From Clostridium homopropionicum DSM 5847 (GTDB lineage: Bacteria > Bacillota > Clostridia > Clostridiales > Clostridiaceae), in assembly GCF_001263795.1 (NCBI RefSeq), contig NZ_LHUR01000022.1, positions 310,001 to 374,000 of the forward strand: a stretch of DNA of 64,000 nt, in the 5' to 3' direction. This document shows, piece by piece, positions 8,851 through 17,010 of the stretch. Numbering within the stretch: the stretch's first letter is position 1; the number at the start of each line of letters is the position of its first letter. Below the pieces are notes generated by a model, which was not told where the DNA came from, ran no database searches, and saw nothing but the letters and a program-made list of their open reading frames with translations. A program made the position numbers and the translations under genes.

Positions 8851-10446
8851 CTATAGAGGTAAATATTCTTTTATTATACTCTCAGAAATTTTTAATCCAT
8901 CAACTGCTGCTGAAATAATACCACCAGCAAAACCTGCACCTTCTCCAGCTGGATACAATCCACCTGTAGAAATGCTCTGAAATTTTTCATTTCTTTCTAT
9001 TTTAACTGGAGCAGAAGTTCTAGTTTCAATCCCAGTCATAACTACATCATCACTTGCAAATCCTGGTATTTTCCTATCAAATTGTACAAGTCCTTCCTTC
9101 AGCGTACTTATAACTCCTTCTGGAAGACAGTCTTTTAGTTCTCTAAAAGCATATCCTGGTTTATATGTAGGCTTTATACTTCCTAAGCTTACTGAAGGTT
9201 TATCCTTTAAAAAATCCCCAACTAATTGCACCGGAGCTATATAATTTCCTCCTAAAGAGAAAGCAAGTGATTCATAATGTCTTTGGAATTCCATTCCCTT
9301 TAGTGGTGTATTTCCAATAAAATCATTTTCTCCAACTGTTACTACAATAGCTGAATTGGCATTTTCCTTATCTCTAGCATAATAACTCATTCCATTAGTA
9401 ACAAGTCTTCCTTCCTCAGAGGCTGCAGCTACAACATCTCCTCCTGGGCACATACAGAAGCTATAGACTGCTCTATTATTTTTCTCACTGGTATAGGATA
9501 ATCTATAATCTGCTGCTCTTAATCTTGGATGTCCAGCGTATTTTCCATATTGATTTTCATCAATGATTCTTTGGGAGTGCTCTATTCGAACGCCAATTGA
9601 AAAAGGCTTAGGGGACATAAATACTCCCCTTTTATAGAGCATTTCATAGGTGTCTCTAGCACTATGTCCTAGGGCTAATATTAATACTCCACAAGATATT
9701 TCTTCTCCATTTACAATTATACTGAAAATCTTATTATCCTTTATTTTAATATCTTCAAGCTTGCTGTTAAATCTTACTTCTCCTCCAAGCTCAATTATTT
9801 TTTCTCTAATGTTCTTTACTACCGATTTTAATATATCTGTTCCAATGTGTGGCTTGCCTATATATGTTATTTCCTCTGGAGCTCCTGCCTTTACAAATTC
9901 CTGAAGAACATAATCACATCTAATATCTTTAATTCTTGTAGTTAGTTTACCATCTGAAAAGGTACCTGCTCCCCCTTCTCCAAACTGAACATTGGATTCA
10001 AGGTTTAGCTTACCAGTTTTCCAAAAGCCTTCTACAGCTTTAGTCCTTTCTTCAACGGCACCTCCTCTTTCTACGACTATAGGCTTATAACCCTTCTCAG
10101 CTAATCTAAGTGCTGAAAACATACCAGCAGGTCCCATACCTACAATTATAGGTCTACTTTCAAGCTTTTTGCTTCCATGCATTAATTCTTCAACTAATTG
10201 TTCTTTTTCTATCTTTATATCTTTATCATTAGCTCTTTTTACGAGCTTTTCTTCATTTTCAGTACTTACTTCAATATTATAAATAAATTTAATATTATTT
10301 TTCTTTCTTGCATCTATTGACTCTTTAAGAATTTTAAACTTTTTTATATTCTTTTCTTCTATTCTTAATTTTTTTGCAACCTTTTTCTTAAGTAAATCTA
10401 TGTCTTCATTTATATCTAATGAAATATTGTTTATTCTAACTGCCAT
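8851..10446 (-). CDS. FAD-dependent oxidoreductase, COG2509-type
   Basis: 531 residues. An N-terminal region of about 95 residues is followed by an FAD-binding Rossmann motif, PIIVGMGPAGMFSALRLAEKGYKPIVVERG, then FGEGGAGTFSDGKL, ALGHSARDTYEML and KPFSIGVRIEH, which mark the uncharacterised COG2509 family of HI0933/geranylgeranyl reductase-like dehydrogenases. A second FAD contact, GLYPAGEGAGFAGGI, lies near the C-terminus. Reaction unknown. The ATG overlaps the end of cdaR by 11 bp, with AAGGAG upstream, so it is cotranscribed and probably translationally coupled with the c-di-AMP genes. Confidence 0.88.
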   Translation of the reverse strand: MAVRINNISLDINEDIDLLKKKVAKKLRIEEKNIKKFKILKESIDARKKNNIKFIYNIEVSTENEEKLVKRANDKDIKIEKEQLVEELMHGSKKLESRPIIVGMGPAGMFSALRLAEKGYKPIVVERGGAVEERTKAVEGFWKTGKLNLESNVQFGEGGAGTFSDGKLTTRIKDIRCDYVLQEFVKAGAPEEITYIGKPHIGTDILKSVVKNIREKIIELGGEVRFNSKLEDIKIKDNKIFSIIVNGEEISCGVLILALGHSARDTYEMLYKRGVFMSPKPFSIGVRIEHSQRIIDENQYGKYAGHPRLRAADYRLSYTSEKNNRAVYSFCMCPGGDVVAAASEEGRLVTNGMSYYARDKENANSAIVVTVGENDFIGNTPLKGMEFQRHYESLAFSLGGNYIAPVQLVGDFLKDKPSVSLGSIKPTYKPGYAFRELKDCLPEGVISTLKEGLVQFDRKIPGFASDDVVMTGIETRTSAPVKIERNEKFQSISTGGLYPAGEGAGFAGGIISAAVDGLKISESIIKEYLPL

Positions 10447-11662
10447 TCCCTTGCTCCTTAATAGTTACTTTTACAAATTTAATATTTTGCGAAATTATAT
10501 CTATATCTGATGGTACTTCTAGGTTTATAGGTAAATTGTGTTCACCTTTGCCTAATGAATCCAAATTCACAAAGCACTTTATATTATCCGCAGAAAGCTG
10601 ACTTATTGCAGTTTCGGATCCTGATGCTACAATAGAAACAGTTTTTGTATCTAAACTAGCTGATAGTCCATTTCCCAAATTAGTACTGTCTATATCTAAG
10701 GTTAGATTTTTCTGGATTACTTTATCTAACAGCACTTCTCCATCAATAGTGTCTGTATCTTCAACTAACTTTATTTTAGGTGGAATCTTTAATTTTACTT
10801 TGATATAAGACTTTTCACTTTTAAATTTGCTCAAGTCTATAGGCTCAGTTTCTAGTGTATTTACAGAAACTAAATCATTTGGTTCCCCAGTAATCATTAC
10901 CTTCTCTTTATAAAGATTTATAGCTTTTAGCAAAAAATCATTAGATAAATCTCCAGTGGTATTTACACTAATAGATACCTCTTTAGTCTTTTGAATAGGT
11001 ATAACAACATCAACGACCTTTGGATTTACTTTTAATTCTTTTATTTCTACCCCTGCTGCATCAGTTGCAATTAAAGGTACTTTTAAGGTCAAATTTTTAT
11101 CTTGATTACTAATATCCACATCTGCTACAACTTGAGACATGCTGTTAATATATTGTTCTGACCCTCCAACTACTGCATTTTCAGGTTTAACTATAGGTTT
11201 GCCTTCTGAAAATCCATTTTTAGAATTCCCTTTAAGTTTTACCACTATAGGCATTGTCTTTTCAATATATTTATCAACTTTTACATTAATCCACATGGAA
11301 TTATCATTAATAATACTAATATCAGAACTTGGTCTCTTAACTATACTAATCGGAATTTTATTATCCCCTTTTTTTAAAGCATAAATACTTAAATCTGCTA
11401 CTATTTTAAATTGATCAGCTTTAACAGAATATACGTCTGAAGGTTTTCCTGTAATTTTTAATGAAGTAGTAAATTGTTGATTAGGTAAAATTACTAGTCC
11501 CGATTGAGTTAAGAAATCCTCGTTTACAATTTCAATTGGAATATTAGAAATTTTGTAGGTTACATTTAGGTTTTCATCATTTGATGTAACTAGCCATAAA
11601 ACAAATGCTGCAATAATACAGCATATTTTAACAACTAGCTGTTTTCTTCTTTGCTGAACCAT
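10436..11662 (-). CDS. cdaR: CdaR, YbbR-domain regulator of the c-di-AMP cyclase
   Basis: 408 residues. One N-terminal membrane helix (VVKICCIIAAFVLWLVTS) anchors an extracellular part made of about four YbbR repeats; repeating units with a KxxPIxV start, a VxGSEQxI-type turn and a VxxVxADVDIS-type strand are visible. CdaR binds and modulates CdaA in Firmicutes. The gene overlaps the end of cdaA by 28 bp, with its own AAGGTG ribosome site inside the cdaA frame, and its own end overlaps the following FAD oxidoreductase. Confidence 0.93.
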   Translation of the reverse strand: MVQQRRKQLVVKICCIIAAFVLWLVTSNDENLNVTYKISNIPIEIVNEDFLTQSGLVILPNQQFTTSLKITGKPSDVYSVKADQFKIVADLSIYALKKGDNKIPISIVKRPSSDISIINDNSMWINVKVDKYIEKTMPIVVKLKGNSKNGFSEGKPIVKPENAVVGGSEQYINSMSQVVADVDISNQDKNLTLKVPLIATDAAGVEIKELKVNPKVVDVVIPIQKTKEVSISVNTTGDLSNDFLLKAINLYKEKVMITGEPNDLVSVNTLETEPIDLSKFKSEKSYIKVKLKIPPKIKLVEDTDTIDGEVLLDKVIQKNLTLDIDSTNLGNGLSASLDTKTVSIVASGSETAISQLSADNIKCFVNLDSLGKGEHNLPINLEVPSDIDIISQNIKFVKVTIKEQGNGS

Positions 11663-12480
11663 GACTTCACCTTCTCTCTATATGTAATTTTCTTATTGCT
11701 TCTAGTTTTTATTATTCTTATTAAAATATCCTTAAGTCTTTCTTTAGTATAGTACCTGGTCAGATTCCCATTTATTGCAAGAGATATAACGCCAGTTTCT
11801 TCGGATACTATAATAACTATAGCATCTGAAACCTCAGAAATACCTATTCCAGCTCTATGTCTTGTTCCCAATTGCTTATTTATATTTCCATTGCTTGTAA
11901 GTGGCAAAAAACAGCCTGCTGCAACAATTCTATCATTTTTAATTACAGTAGCTCCATCATGAAGAGGAGTATTTACCACAAATATATTTTCCAGCAATGC
12001 AGAAGAAACAGCAGCGTCAATTTTAGTTCCAGTAGAAGTTATATCCCCAAGCCCAGTGGTCTGTTCCATTAAAATGAGTGCTCCTGTTCTAGTTTTAGAT
12101 AAATTTTCAACTGCATTTGTTATTTCCGTTATTACTTCTTCTATCATCATTTCATCTTCAAAAAGATGTTTATCTGTAAAAGTACTTCTTCCAATATGTT
12201 CTAAAGCTTTTCTAATTTCTGGCTGAAATATAATTATAAAAGAAAGTACTCCAATAGTTATTGTTTTATTTAATATCCAATTTAAAGTGGATAAGTGAAG
12301 CAAACTACTTATAGGAATCAAAATAACAATAAGTAAAATTCCCTTTAAAAGCTGTTCAGCTCTTGTTTCATGCATCAGCATATAGAACTTATAGAAAATA
12401 TACGAAACCACAGCAATATCTAATATAGAAAAAGCATTTATGCTTTTTATAGTACTTATAAACATGTCTAAAAACTGCAT
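11635..12480 (-). CDS. cdaA: Diadenylate cyclase CdaA
   Basis: 281 residues from the ATG at 12480; a GTG three codons upstream overlaps the AGAGGTG ribosome site. Three predicted membrane helices in the first 90 residues precede the DAC domain, which shows the catalytic motifs DGATVI and GTRHRAGIG. It makes cyclic di-AMP from two ATP at the membrane; the messenger controls potassium and osmolyte transport and cell-wall homeostasis. It is first of cdaA-cdaR-FAD oxidoreductase; glmM, usually next, is displaced to the left edge of the window. Confidence 0.95.
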   Translation of the reverse strand: MQFLDMFISTIKSINAFSILDIAVVSYIFYKFYMLMHETRAEQLLKGILLIVILIPISSLLHLSTLNWILNKTITIGVLSFIIIFQPEIRKALEHIGRSTFTDKHLFEDEMMIEEVITEITNAVENLSKTRTGALILMEQTTGLGDITSTGTKIDAAVSSALLENIFVVNTPLHDGATVIKNDRIVAAGCFLPLTSNGNINKQLGTRHRAGIGISEVSDAIVIIVSEETGVISLAINGNLTRYYTKERLKDILIRIIKTRSNKKITYREKVKSWFSKEENS

Positions 12481-12671
12481 TCCATTCACCTCTAGGCTTT
12501 AATTTATATATTAATTATACACTATAATAACTTATTAATATCAATTGCTTAATTAATTTACAAAATATTTATTTACTTATTCAGTGTATATTAATTTTTT
12601 TATGAAATACTAGCATAATATTCTATCTATGTTAAAATAATAATAATAATTTATACGGAGGAGTTGATGTC

Positions 12672-13685
12672 TTGATAAAACAAGAGAAAAAAAGAACTAG
12701 AACAGTAATCATTGCTATTTCTGCAATTCTTCTAGGCTTATTAGTTTTCTTTGGAACATATTATTTTTTTATGAACAAATCTTATTCACATTATACAGAC
12801 AAAGTTAAAACTGAAATAACCAACATAACAAAAATAAATGAAGCTTCTTCCACATTTACTAAGGGTGAAACTATTGATAAAGACAAGATTTTAAATAGTA
12901 TACCTAATTCAATTTCCTCCCTTCAGACATCTTTATCGAACCTTAAAAACCTGCTTGTACAAGATAAATATAAAAAGGATCATGAAAATCTTATAAATGG
13001 TGTAGAAAACAATATATCTATTTATAAACAAATACTAGCCATATGTAGAGATTCAAATAACTCTAATTTACAAAGTTACATTACACTGCTCCAAAAGTAT
13101 AGAGATGACTGCATGAATTACTATACTCTTGTTTCTATTAATAATTATAAAATTTCTCTTACAGACGAAATTATTGACTTAATTGATAAGACTATAGATT
13201 TTTCTCAAAAGCAAGTTCGTCTTAATTTAGATAAAGAAGTCTCAACGAACCAAAACCGTGATTTTCTTAACATCTTGAATCCTTTAGTTGAGAAATTTAA
13301 TGAAGTAAATAAAGATTATATGCCTGAGATTCTCAATATTAGAAATAACTCTACTAGCTATGAGGGAATCTTAGATTCTATTACAAATGCTGAAGCTGTT
13401 ATTGCTGATAGCAAAACTACTCTAGCTGCAGTAACTATTCCTAAGGATGCTTTAGAAGTTAATAAAGCTTTTATTAAAACTTTAGATGATTTTGATCAAT
13501 ATATCCAAAGTTTTAAATTTGCTGTAAAAACTGAGAGTCTAACCTATTCTGGTGGAGTAAACAACAATAAAGCTTTAGATAGTTTATATTCTTCTTCTAA
13601 AGATAAAATGAAAACTGCCAATGAATCTTATAAAGTTTTTTTAAAATTATTTCATGAGTTTAAGGATAAACTTCCAGTTCAATAA
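12672..13685 (+). CDS. Membrane-anchored, helix-rich protein of unknown function
   Basis: 337 residues; family not recognised. After a short basic cytoplasmic tail (KQEKKRTR) there is one membrane helix (TVIIAISAILLGLLVFFGTYYFF), leaving about 300 residues outside the cell. The external part is low in cysteine, rich in Asn, Lys, Ile and Ser and looks wholly helical, with heptad-like stretches around residues 80-130 and 180-215. The TTG start at 12672 has GGAGGAG at 12658-12664; an ATG at 12666 leads straight into a stop. It is divergent from cdaA, with about 190 bp between the starts, and not obviously in an operon. Confidence 0.75.
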   Translation: MIKQEKKRTRTVIIAISAILLGLLVFFGTYYFFMNKSYSHYTDKVKTEITNITKINEASSTFTKGETIDKDKILNSIPNSISSLQTSLSNLKNLLVQDKYKKDHENLINGVENNISIYKQILAICRDSNNSNLQSYITLLQKYRDDCMNYYTLVSINNYKISLTDEIIDLIDKTIDFSQKQVRLNLDKEVSTNQNRDFLNILNPLVEKFNEVNKDYMPEILNIRNNSTSYEGILDSITNAEAVIADSKTTLAAVTIPKDALEVNKAFIKTLDDFDQYIQSFKFAVKTESLTYSGGVNNNKALDSLYSSSKDKMKTANESYKVFLKLFHEFKDKLPVQ

Positions 13686-13802
13686 CCTATAATATTTAAT
13701 TGTTAAATTTAATTATTTATTGAATTATTTTTTTCTTAACGGGAACAATATCTATAGCCTGCTTTAAAAGTTCCATAAAATTTAAAGGAGAGGATAGTTA
13801 AA

Positions 13803-14333
13803 ATGAAAAAACTCTTAGTTAACATGATAGTAATACTTACTATGTTAACTTGTTCATTTTATGATGCCAACGCTATTGAAAAAAATGATTCTGAAATTAA
13901 AAATTTATACAGAGAGGAATCACAGGTTGTAACAGTATTTAATGCTAAAGGAAAGGATATTTATATTACAAATGATGATATACACTTAATGGCTCAAATT
14001 GTATACGCAGAAAGCTGTGCTGAGCCTTATGAAGGTAAGGTTGCAGTGGCATCCGTTATCTTAAACAGAGTTAAAGATAAAGCTTTTCCAGATAACGTAG
14101 AAGATGTAATTAAACAGAAGGCTGCTTTTTCTTGTGTTAAAGATGGAAAAATAAATGTAAAGCCTGATGAATATTCTTTTAGAGCAGTAATGGATGCCTT
14201 ACGAGGTAAAGACCCAACTGGCAATGCAGTATTTTTCTATAATCCTAAAATAGCTACTTGTAGCTGGATGAAAAATATTGCCAAAAAGAATAATAAGAAA
14301 ATAGGTAATCATGTATTTTTTGTTGTAAATTAA
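13803..14333 (+). CDS. SleB-like cell wall hydrolase (Hydrolase_2 domain)
   Basis: 176 residues. A signal peptide (MKKLLVNMIVILTMLTCSFYDANA) is followed by a short linker and the SleB catalytic domain: DIHLMAQIVYAESCAEPYEGKVAVASVILNRV with the predicted catalytic Glu in AES, then AFSCVKDG and FYNPKIATCSW. SleB-type enzymes are lytic transglycosylases acting on spore cortex peptidoglycan during germination. There is no N-terminal peptidoglycan-binding domain here, so a vegetative or spore-coat relative is also possible. Ribosome site AAAGGAGAGG precedes the ATG. The strong hairpin after the gene separates it from the thioredoxin reductase. Confidence 0.88.
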   Translation: MKKLLVNMIVILTMLTCSFYDANAIEKNDSEIKNLYREESQVVTVFNAKGKDIYITNDDIHLMAQIVYAESCAEPYEGKVAVASVILNRVKDKAFPDNVEDVIKQKAAFSCVKDGKINVKPDEYSFRAVMDALRGKDPTGNAVFFYNPKIATCSWMKNIAKKNNKKIGNHVFFVVN

Positions 14334-14346
14334 TATTATTAAACAT

Positions 14347-14389
14347 AAAAGGCTAAAGGCAGTTCTTCATGAACTGCCTTTAGCCTTTT
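14347..14389. terminator. Strong bidirectional terminator
   Basis: Perfect 19 bp inverted repeat (AAAAGGCTAAAGGCAGTTC and its complement) with loop TTCAT, between convergent stops at 14333 and 14409. A/T ends on both arms give a T-run after the stem in each direction. Confidence 0.92.
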
Positions 14390-14408
14390 ATGAAAAGATT
14401 TTAGTTTT

Positions 14409-15257
14409 TTAAATTTCCTCTACAGCTGTAAGAGCTGCTACTTGACCTTCTCCTGCTGACTTAATGTACTGATAAGGCTTACCTGTACAATCTCCTGCAG
14501 CATAGCATCTTTTGATATTTGTTCTCATACGTCTGTCAACCTTAATATGACCATCTTCTATCTCAAGTCCGGGAACTAGCTGACTAGGTGATATACTGTC
14601 TCTTAGCACGAATATTCCATCAGTTTTTAGTGTTTCCTTCTCTAAAACTAATTCCTTTACGCTATCTTCCCCACATACCTCTATAGGCTTATCATTTACA
14701 ATCTTAATACTAGGATTTACACTTAAATCTCCTCTATACATAGGCACATAATATACTGAAGATGCAAGCTCACTAACATAGTTAGCTTCTTCCTCTGCTT
14801 CTTTATTATATCCTACTATAGTTACTGTCTTCCCTCTATATAATGGGGCATCGCAGGTAGCACAGTAGCCAACGCCCTTTCCTAAAAATTCAGCTTCTCC
14901 TTTTAGAGGCTTACCATTTTCAATACCGGTAGCTATAATTACCGCTCTTGCTTCATACATCTTTTCATTTACCATTAAGGCAAAATATTCTCCCATAGCA
15001 TAAACTGCATTAATTCTTTCTTCAGTAATTTTAATGCCCATATTTTCTATATGTTTTTCAAATTGAGCCTTTAATTCTGCACCTGAAACATCATAGAAAC
15101 CTAAATAGTTATTTATCTTTGGAGCTTTCATTAGCTTAGGACTAAAGTCCTTGCTTCCAAAAATAATTACATTTTTGTTTCTTATTTTAGCATTTATGGC
15201 CGCTTCAAGCCCTGCTGGTCCACTGCCAATTATAGCAATATCATATCTTTCGCTCAT
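14409..15257 (-). CDS. Ferredoxin-dependent-type thioredoxin reductase (lacks NADPH motif)
   Basis: 282 residues. FAD motif GSGPAG is at residues 11-16, the redox dithiol CATC at 132-135 and the C-terminal FAD motif YAAGDCTG near 256. The second Rossmann domain, which in NADPH enzymes carries GGGxxA and HRRxxxR, reads VGYNKEAEEEA and VPMYRGD here, so both NADPH signatures are lost. This matches the pyridine-nucleotide-independent flavin reductases described from Clostridium acetobutylicum (FFTR), which take electrons from ferredoxin. It reduces the thioredoxin encoded upstream. Annotation as plain TrxB would probably be misleading. About 68 bp and a hairpin separate it from trxA. Confidence 0.85.
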   Translation of the reverse strand: MSERYDIAIIGSGPAGLEAAINAKIRNKNVIIFGSKDFSPKLMKAPKINNYLGFYDVSGAELKAQFEKHIENMGIKITEERINAVYAMGEYFALMVNEKMYEARAVIIATGIENGKPLKGEAEFLGKGVGYCATCDAPLYRGKTVTIVGYNKEAEEEANYVSELASSVYYVPMYRGDLSVNPSIKIVNDKPIEVCGEDSVKELVLEKETLKTDGIFVLRDSISPSQLVPGLEIEDGHIKVDRRMRTNIKRCYAAGDCTGKPYQYIKSAGEGQVAALTAVEEI

Positions 15258-15283
15258 ACTATTCTCCTCCTAATATAAGAAAT

Positions 15284-15307
15284 CCGACAATACCTCTGCA
15301 TTGTCGG
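15284..15307 (-). terminator. Intergenic hairpin between trxA and the thioredoxin reductase gene
   Basis: Perfect 8 bp stem CCGACAAT/ATTGTCGG with an 8-base loop, 18 bp after the trxA stop, followed on the minus strand by ATTTCTT. Probably a leaky terminator or mRNA-stabilising element that makes trxA more abundant than the reductase. Confidence 0.55.
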
Positions 15308-15325
15308 TCTTATTTAAAACTTATC

Positions 15326-15643
15326 TTAAATGTGTTTTCCAAGAGCTCTAACAAACTCTTGTTTTGGTCTGAATCCAACTAAATTCTCTACAACCTCTCC
15401 ATCTTTAAATACCATTACATTTGGTATACTAGAAATTCTATATTTTTGAGCTATTTCTGGATTTTCGTCTACATTAATTTTAAAGAATCTTGCCTTAGTT
15501 CCTACTTCTTCAGATAATTCTTCTATTACAGGTCCTAGCATTCTGCAAGGTCCACACCATGGAGCCCAAAAATCTACAAGTACAGCTGTTTCAGAATTTA
15601 TAACTTCTTGAATAAAGTTTGATCCTCCGATTTCTCTTATCAT
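15326..15643 (-). CDS. trxA: Thioredoxin
   Basis: 105 residues starting MIREIGGSNF. The active site WCGPC is at residues 29-33, within the classical DFWAPWCGPCRM context, and the cis-proline motif SIPN occurs near residue 67. I chose the ATG at 15643 because GGAGGG lies just upstream; an ATG eight codons earlier contains that ribosome site in its coding sequence. It is general cytosolic disulfide reductant. It forms a unit with the ferredoxin-type reductase downstream, under a promoter whose start region carries a CsoR/CstR-like palindrome. Confidence 0.95.
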   Translation of the reverse strand: MIREIGGSNFIQEVINSETAVLVDFWAPWCGPCRMLGPVIEELSEEVGTKARFFKINVDENPEIAQKYRISSIPNVMVFKDGEVVENLVGFRPKQEFVRALGKHI

Positions 15644-15670
15644 ATAATATCCCTCCAAAACAATCATTGC

Positions 15671-15687
15671 ATACCCTCATGGGGTAT
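15671..15687 (-). promoter_or_regulatory. CsoR/CstR-like operator at the trxA transcription start
   Basis: Inverted repeat ATACCC-N5-GGGTAT, the G/C-tract palindrome recognised by copper-sensing CsoR and persulfide-sensing CstR repressors. It begins seven bases after the -10 hexamer, so it would cover roughly +1 to +17 of the trxA transcript, a classic repressor position. The matching regulator gene is not in the window. Confidence 0.55.
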
Positions 15688-15693
15688 ACTTAA

Positions 15694-15722
15694 ATTTTAA
15701 CTCTAATTTAGTTTATAGTCAA
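15694..15722 (-). promoter_or_regulatory. Sigma-A promoter for trxA
   Basis: Minus strand TTGACT (15717-15722), 17-base spacer, TAAAAT (15694-15699); start of transcription predicted near 15687. Confidence 0.7.
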
Positions 15723-15819
15723 GATTTAAATAAATAAATTAATATATATTATTTATTTTATCCAAAACTAGCTTATATATATATTTATTTATATCTATTA
15801 AGTTTATATTTTTAGATGG

Positions 15820-16983
15820 CTATCTGTTTATTATTGTTTTTACAATTGAATTATTATATTGCGAATCTGTATACTCATTTGCAATTACAGCGGCATATTC
15901 TTTTGCTTTATTTAAATCTTTATCTTTATATATATTTACTAATCTATAAAGTATTTCTGCTTCATAATTACCTTTTGGATATTTAGTCATATATTCTCTG
16001 TAAAATTTATATGAGTTTTCAATATCATTCTTTTGTTCATAGGAAACACCTAAAAAATATACTATATCGGGGTATAAATATTTATCATCCCCATAAGCAT
16101 AGGCTTTATTAAAATTATCAATGGCTTTTTCTATATTTCTATTTACTAATAATTCATCTTTTCCATTAATATAATAATATTTTATTCCCTTGTCTATTTC
16201 TGGTGTATTATTTTTTGTAATATTGCTTTCTGTTTTAGTAGTAACCTTTTTTAAGGTTTCCTCTTTTGTATCTTTAGATACATCTATAGTATTAGTAGGA
16301 ATACTCTTAGTAAGGTTCATATTTGTAAAGGCTTCCAAATTGTTTTTCCCATTGTTTATAATTCTATTTTTTATTTCATTTCTTCCTAATACTCCAATAG
16401 TGCATAGTAGGACTATAGAAACAAGGGCTAATAAAAACTTTGTATTATTATGACTTGCCTTTTTAAATTCTTTTCTGGATATTCCATTTTTCACTAAACT
16501 CTTCATGTTTTTATTAGCAATTTCATTTTTACAGTCTAATTCAAGTACTTTATTTACATATTCCACTGCATTTTCATATTGTCCAATGTTTATAAAGCAA
16601 GCTACTAGAGCATTGCTCACATTTATACAATTATAGTCGCTTTCTTTACATCTATCTAGAAGTTTTATTGCTTCTTTAATTTTCAATGAATTAATCAGAG
16701 ATACTGCAGAAGTATACAGTGAAAATCTTTCCTCATCCTCTTTTAAACCATGGATGTATTTTTTAGCAACTCCGTCTTCATTTACTTCGTAATTAAGTTT
16801 CCAAAGTGCTTTAGCACTTTCTAAGTCACCTTTAAAATAATAGAGTAAACCCTTTAGATTTATTGCTGCAGTATTTTTTATACTTATAGATATTGCCTCT
16901 TCACATATATCCATAGCTTCATCTATAAGTCCATCTTGATATTTATTTAAAGCCTTTGTATATAACTTTCTTGCTTTATCCAT
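15820..16983 (-). CDS. TPR-repeat protein with a central membrane helix
   Basis: 387 residues. The N-terminal half (residues 1-175) has tetratricopeptide-like helices (for example YTKALNKYQDGLIDEAMDIC and VACFINIGQYENAVEYVNKVLEL), then comes one membrane helix (KFLLALVSIVLLCTIGVLG), a low-complexity Thr/Lys/Asn linker and a second group of TPR or Sel1-like helices (IDNFNKAYAYGDDKYLYPDIVYFLGVSYEQ). So one TPR array is cytoplasmic and one is outside, an arrangement suited to scaffolding across the membrane. It follows the DUF4652 lipoprotein by 27 bp and is probably the last gene of the sigma factor operon. Confidence 0.75.
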   Translation of the reverse strand: MDKARKLYTKALNKYQDGLIDEAMDICEEAISISIKNTAAINLKGLLYYFKGDLESAKALWKLNYEVNEDGVAKKYIHGLKEDEERFSLYTSAVSLINSLKIKEAIKLLDRCKESDYNCINVSNALVACFINIGQYENAVEYVNKVLELDCKNEIANKNMKSLVKNGISRKEFKKASHNNTKFLLALVSIVLLCTIGVLGRNEIKNRIINNGKNNLEAFTNMNLTKSIPTNTIDVSKDTKEETLKKVTTKTESNITKNNTPEIDKGIKYYYINGKDELLVNRNIEKAIDNFNKAYAYGDDKYLYPDIVYFLGVSYEQKNDIENSYKFYREYMTKYPKGNYEAEILYRLVNIYKDKDLNKAKEYAAVIANEYTDSQYNNSIVKTIINR

Positions 16984-17010
16984 TAAATTCTTATAAATGC
17001 CTCCAATTTC

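Noticed and set aside
13686-13802. Sigma-G type promoter before the SleB-like gene
   Set aside because: A TGAATT and a CAATATC-like box exist, but the spacing is about 19 and the -10 match is poor in very AT-rich DNA.
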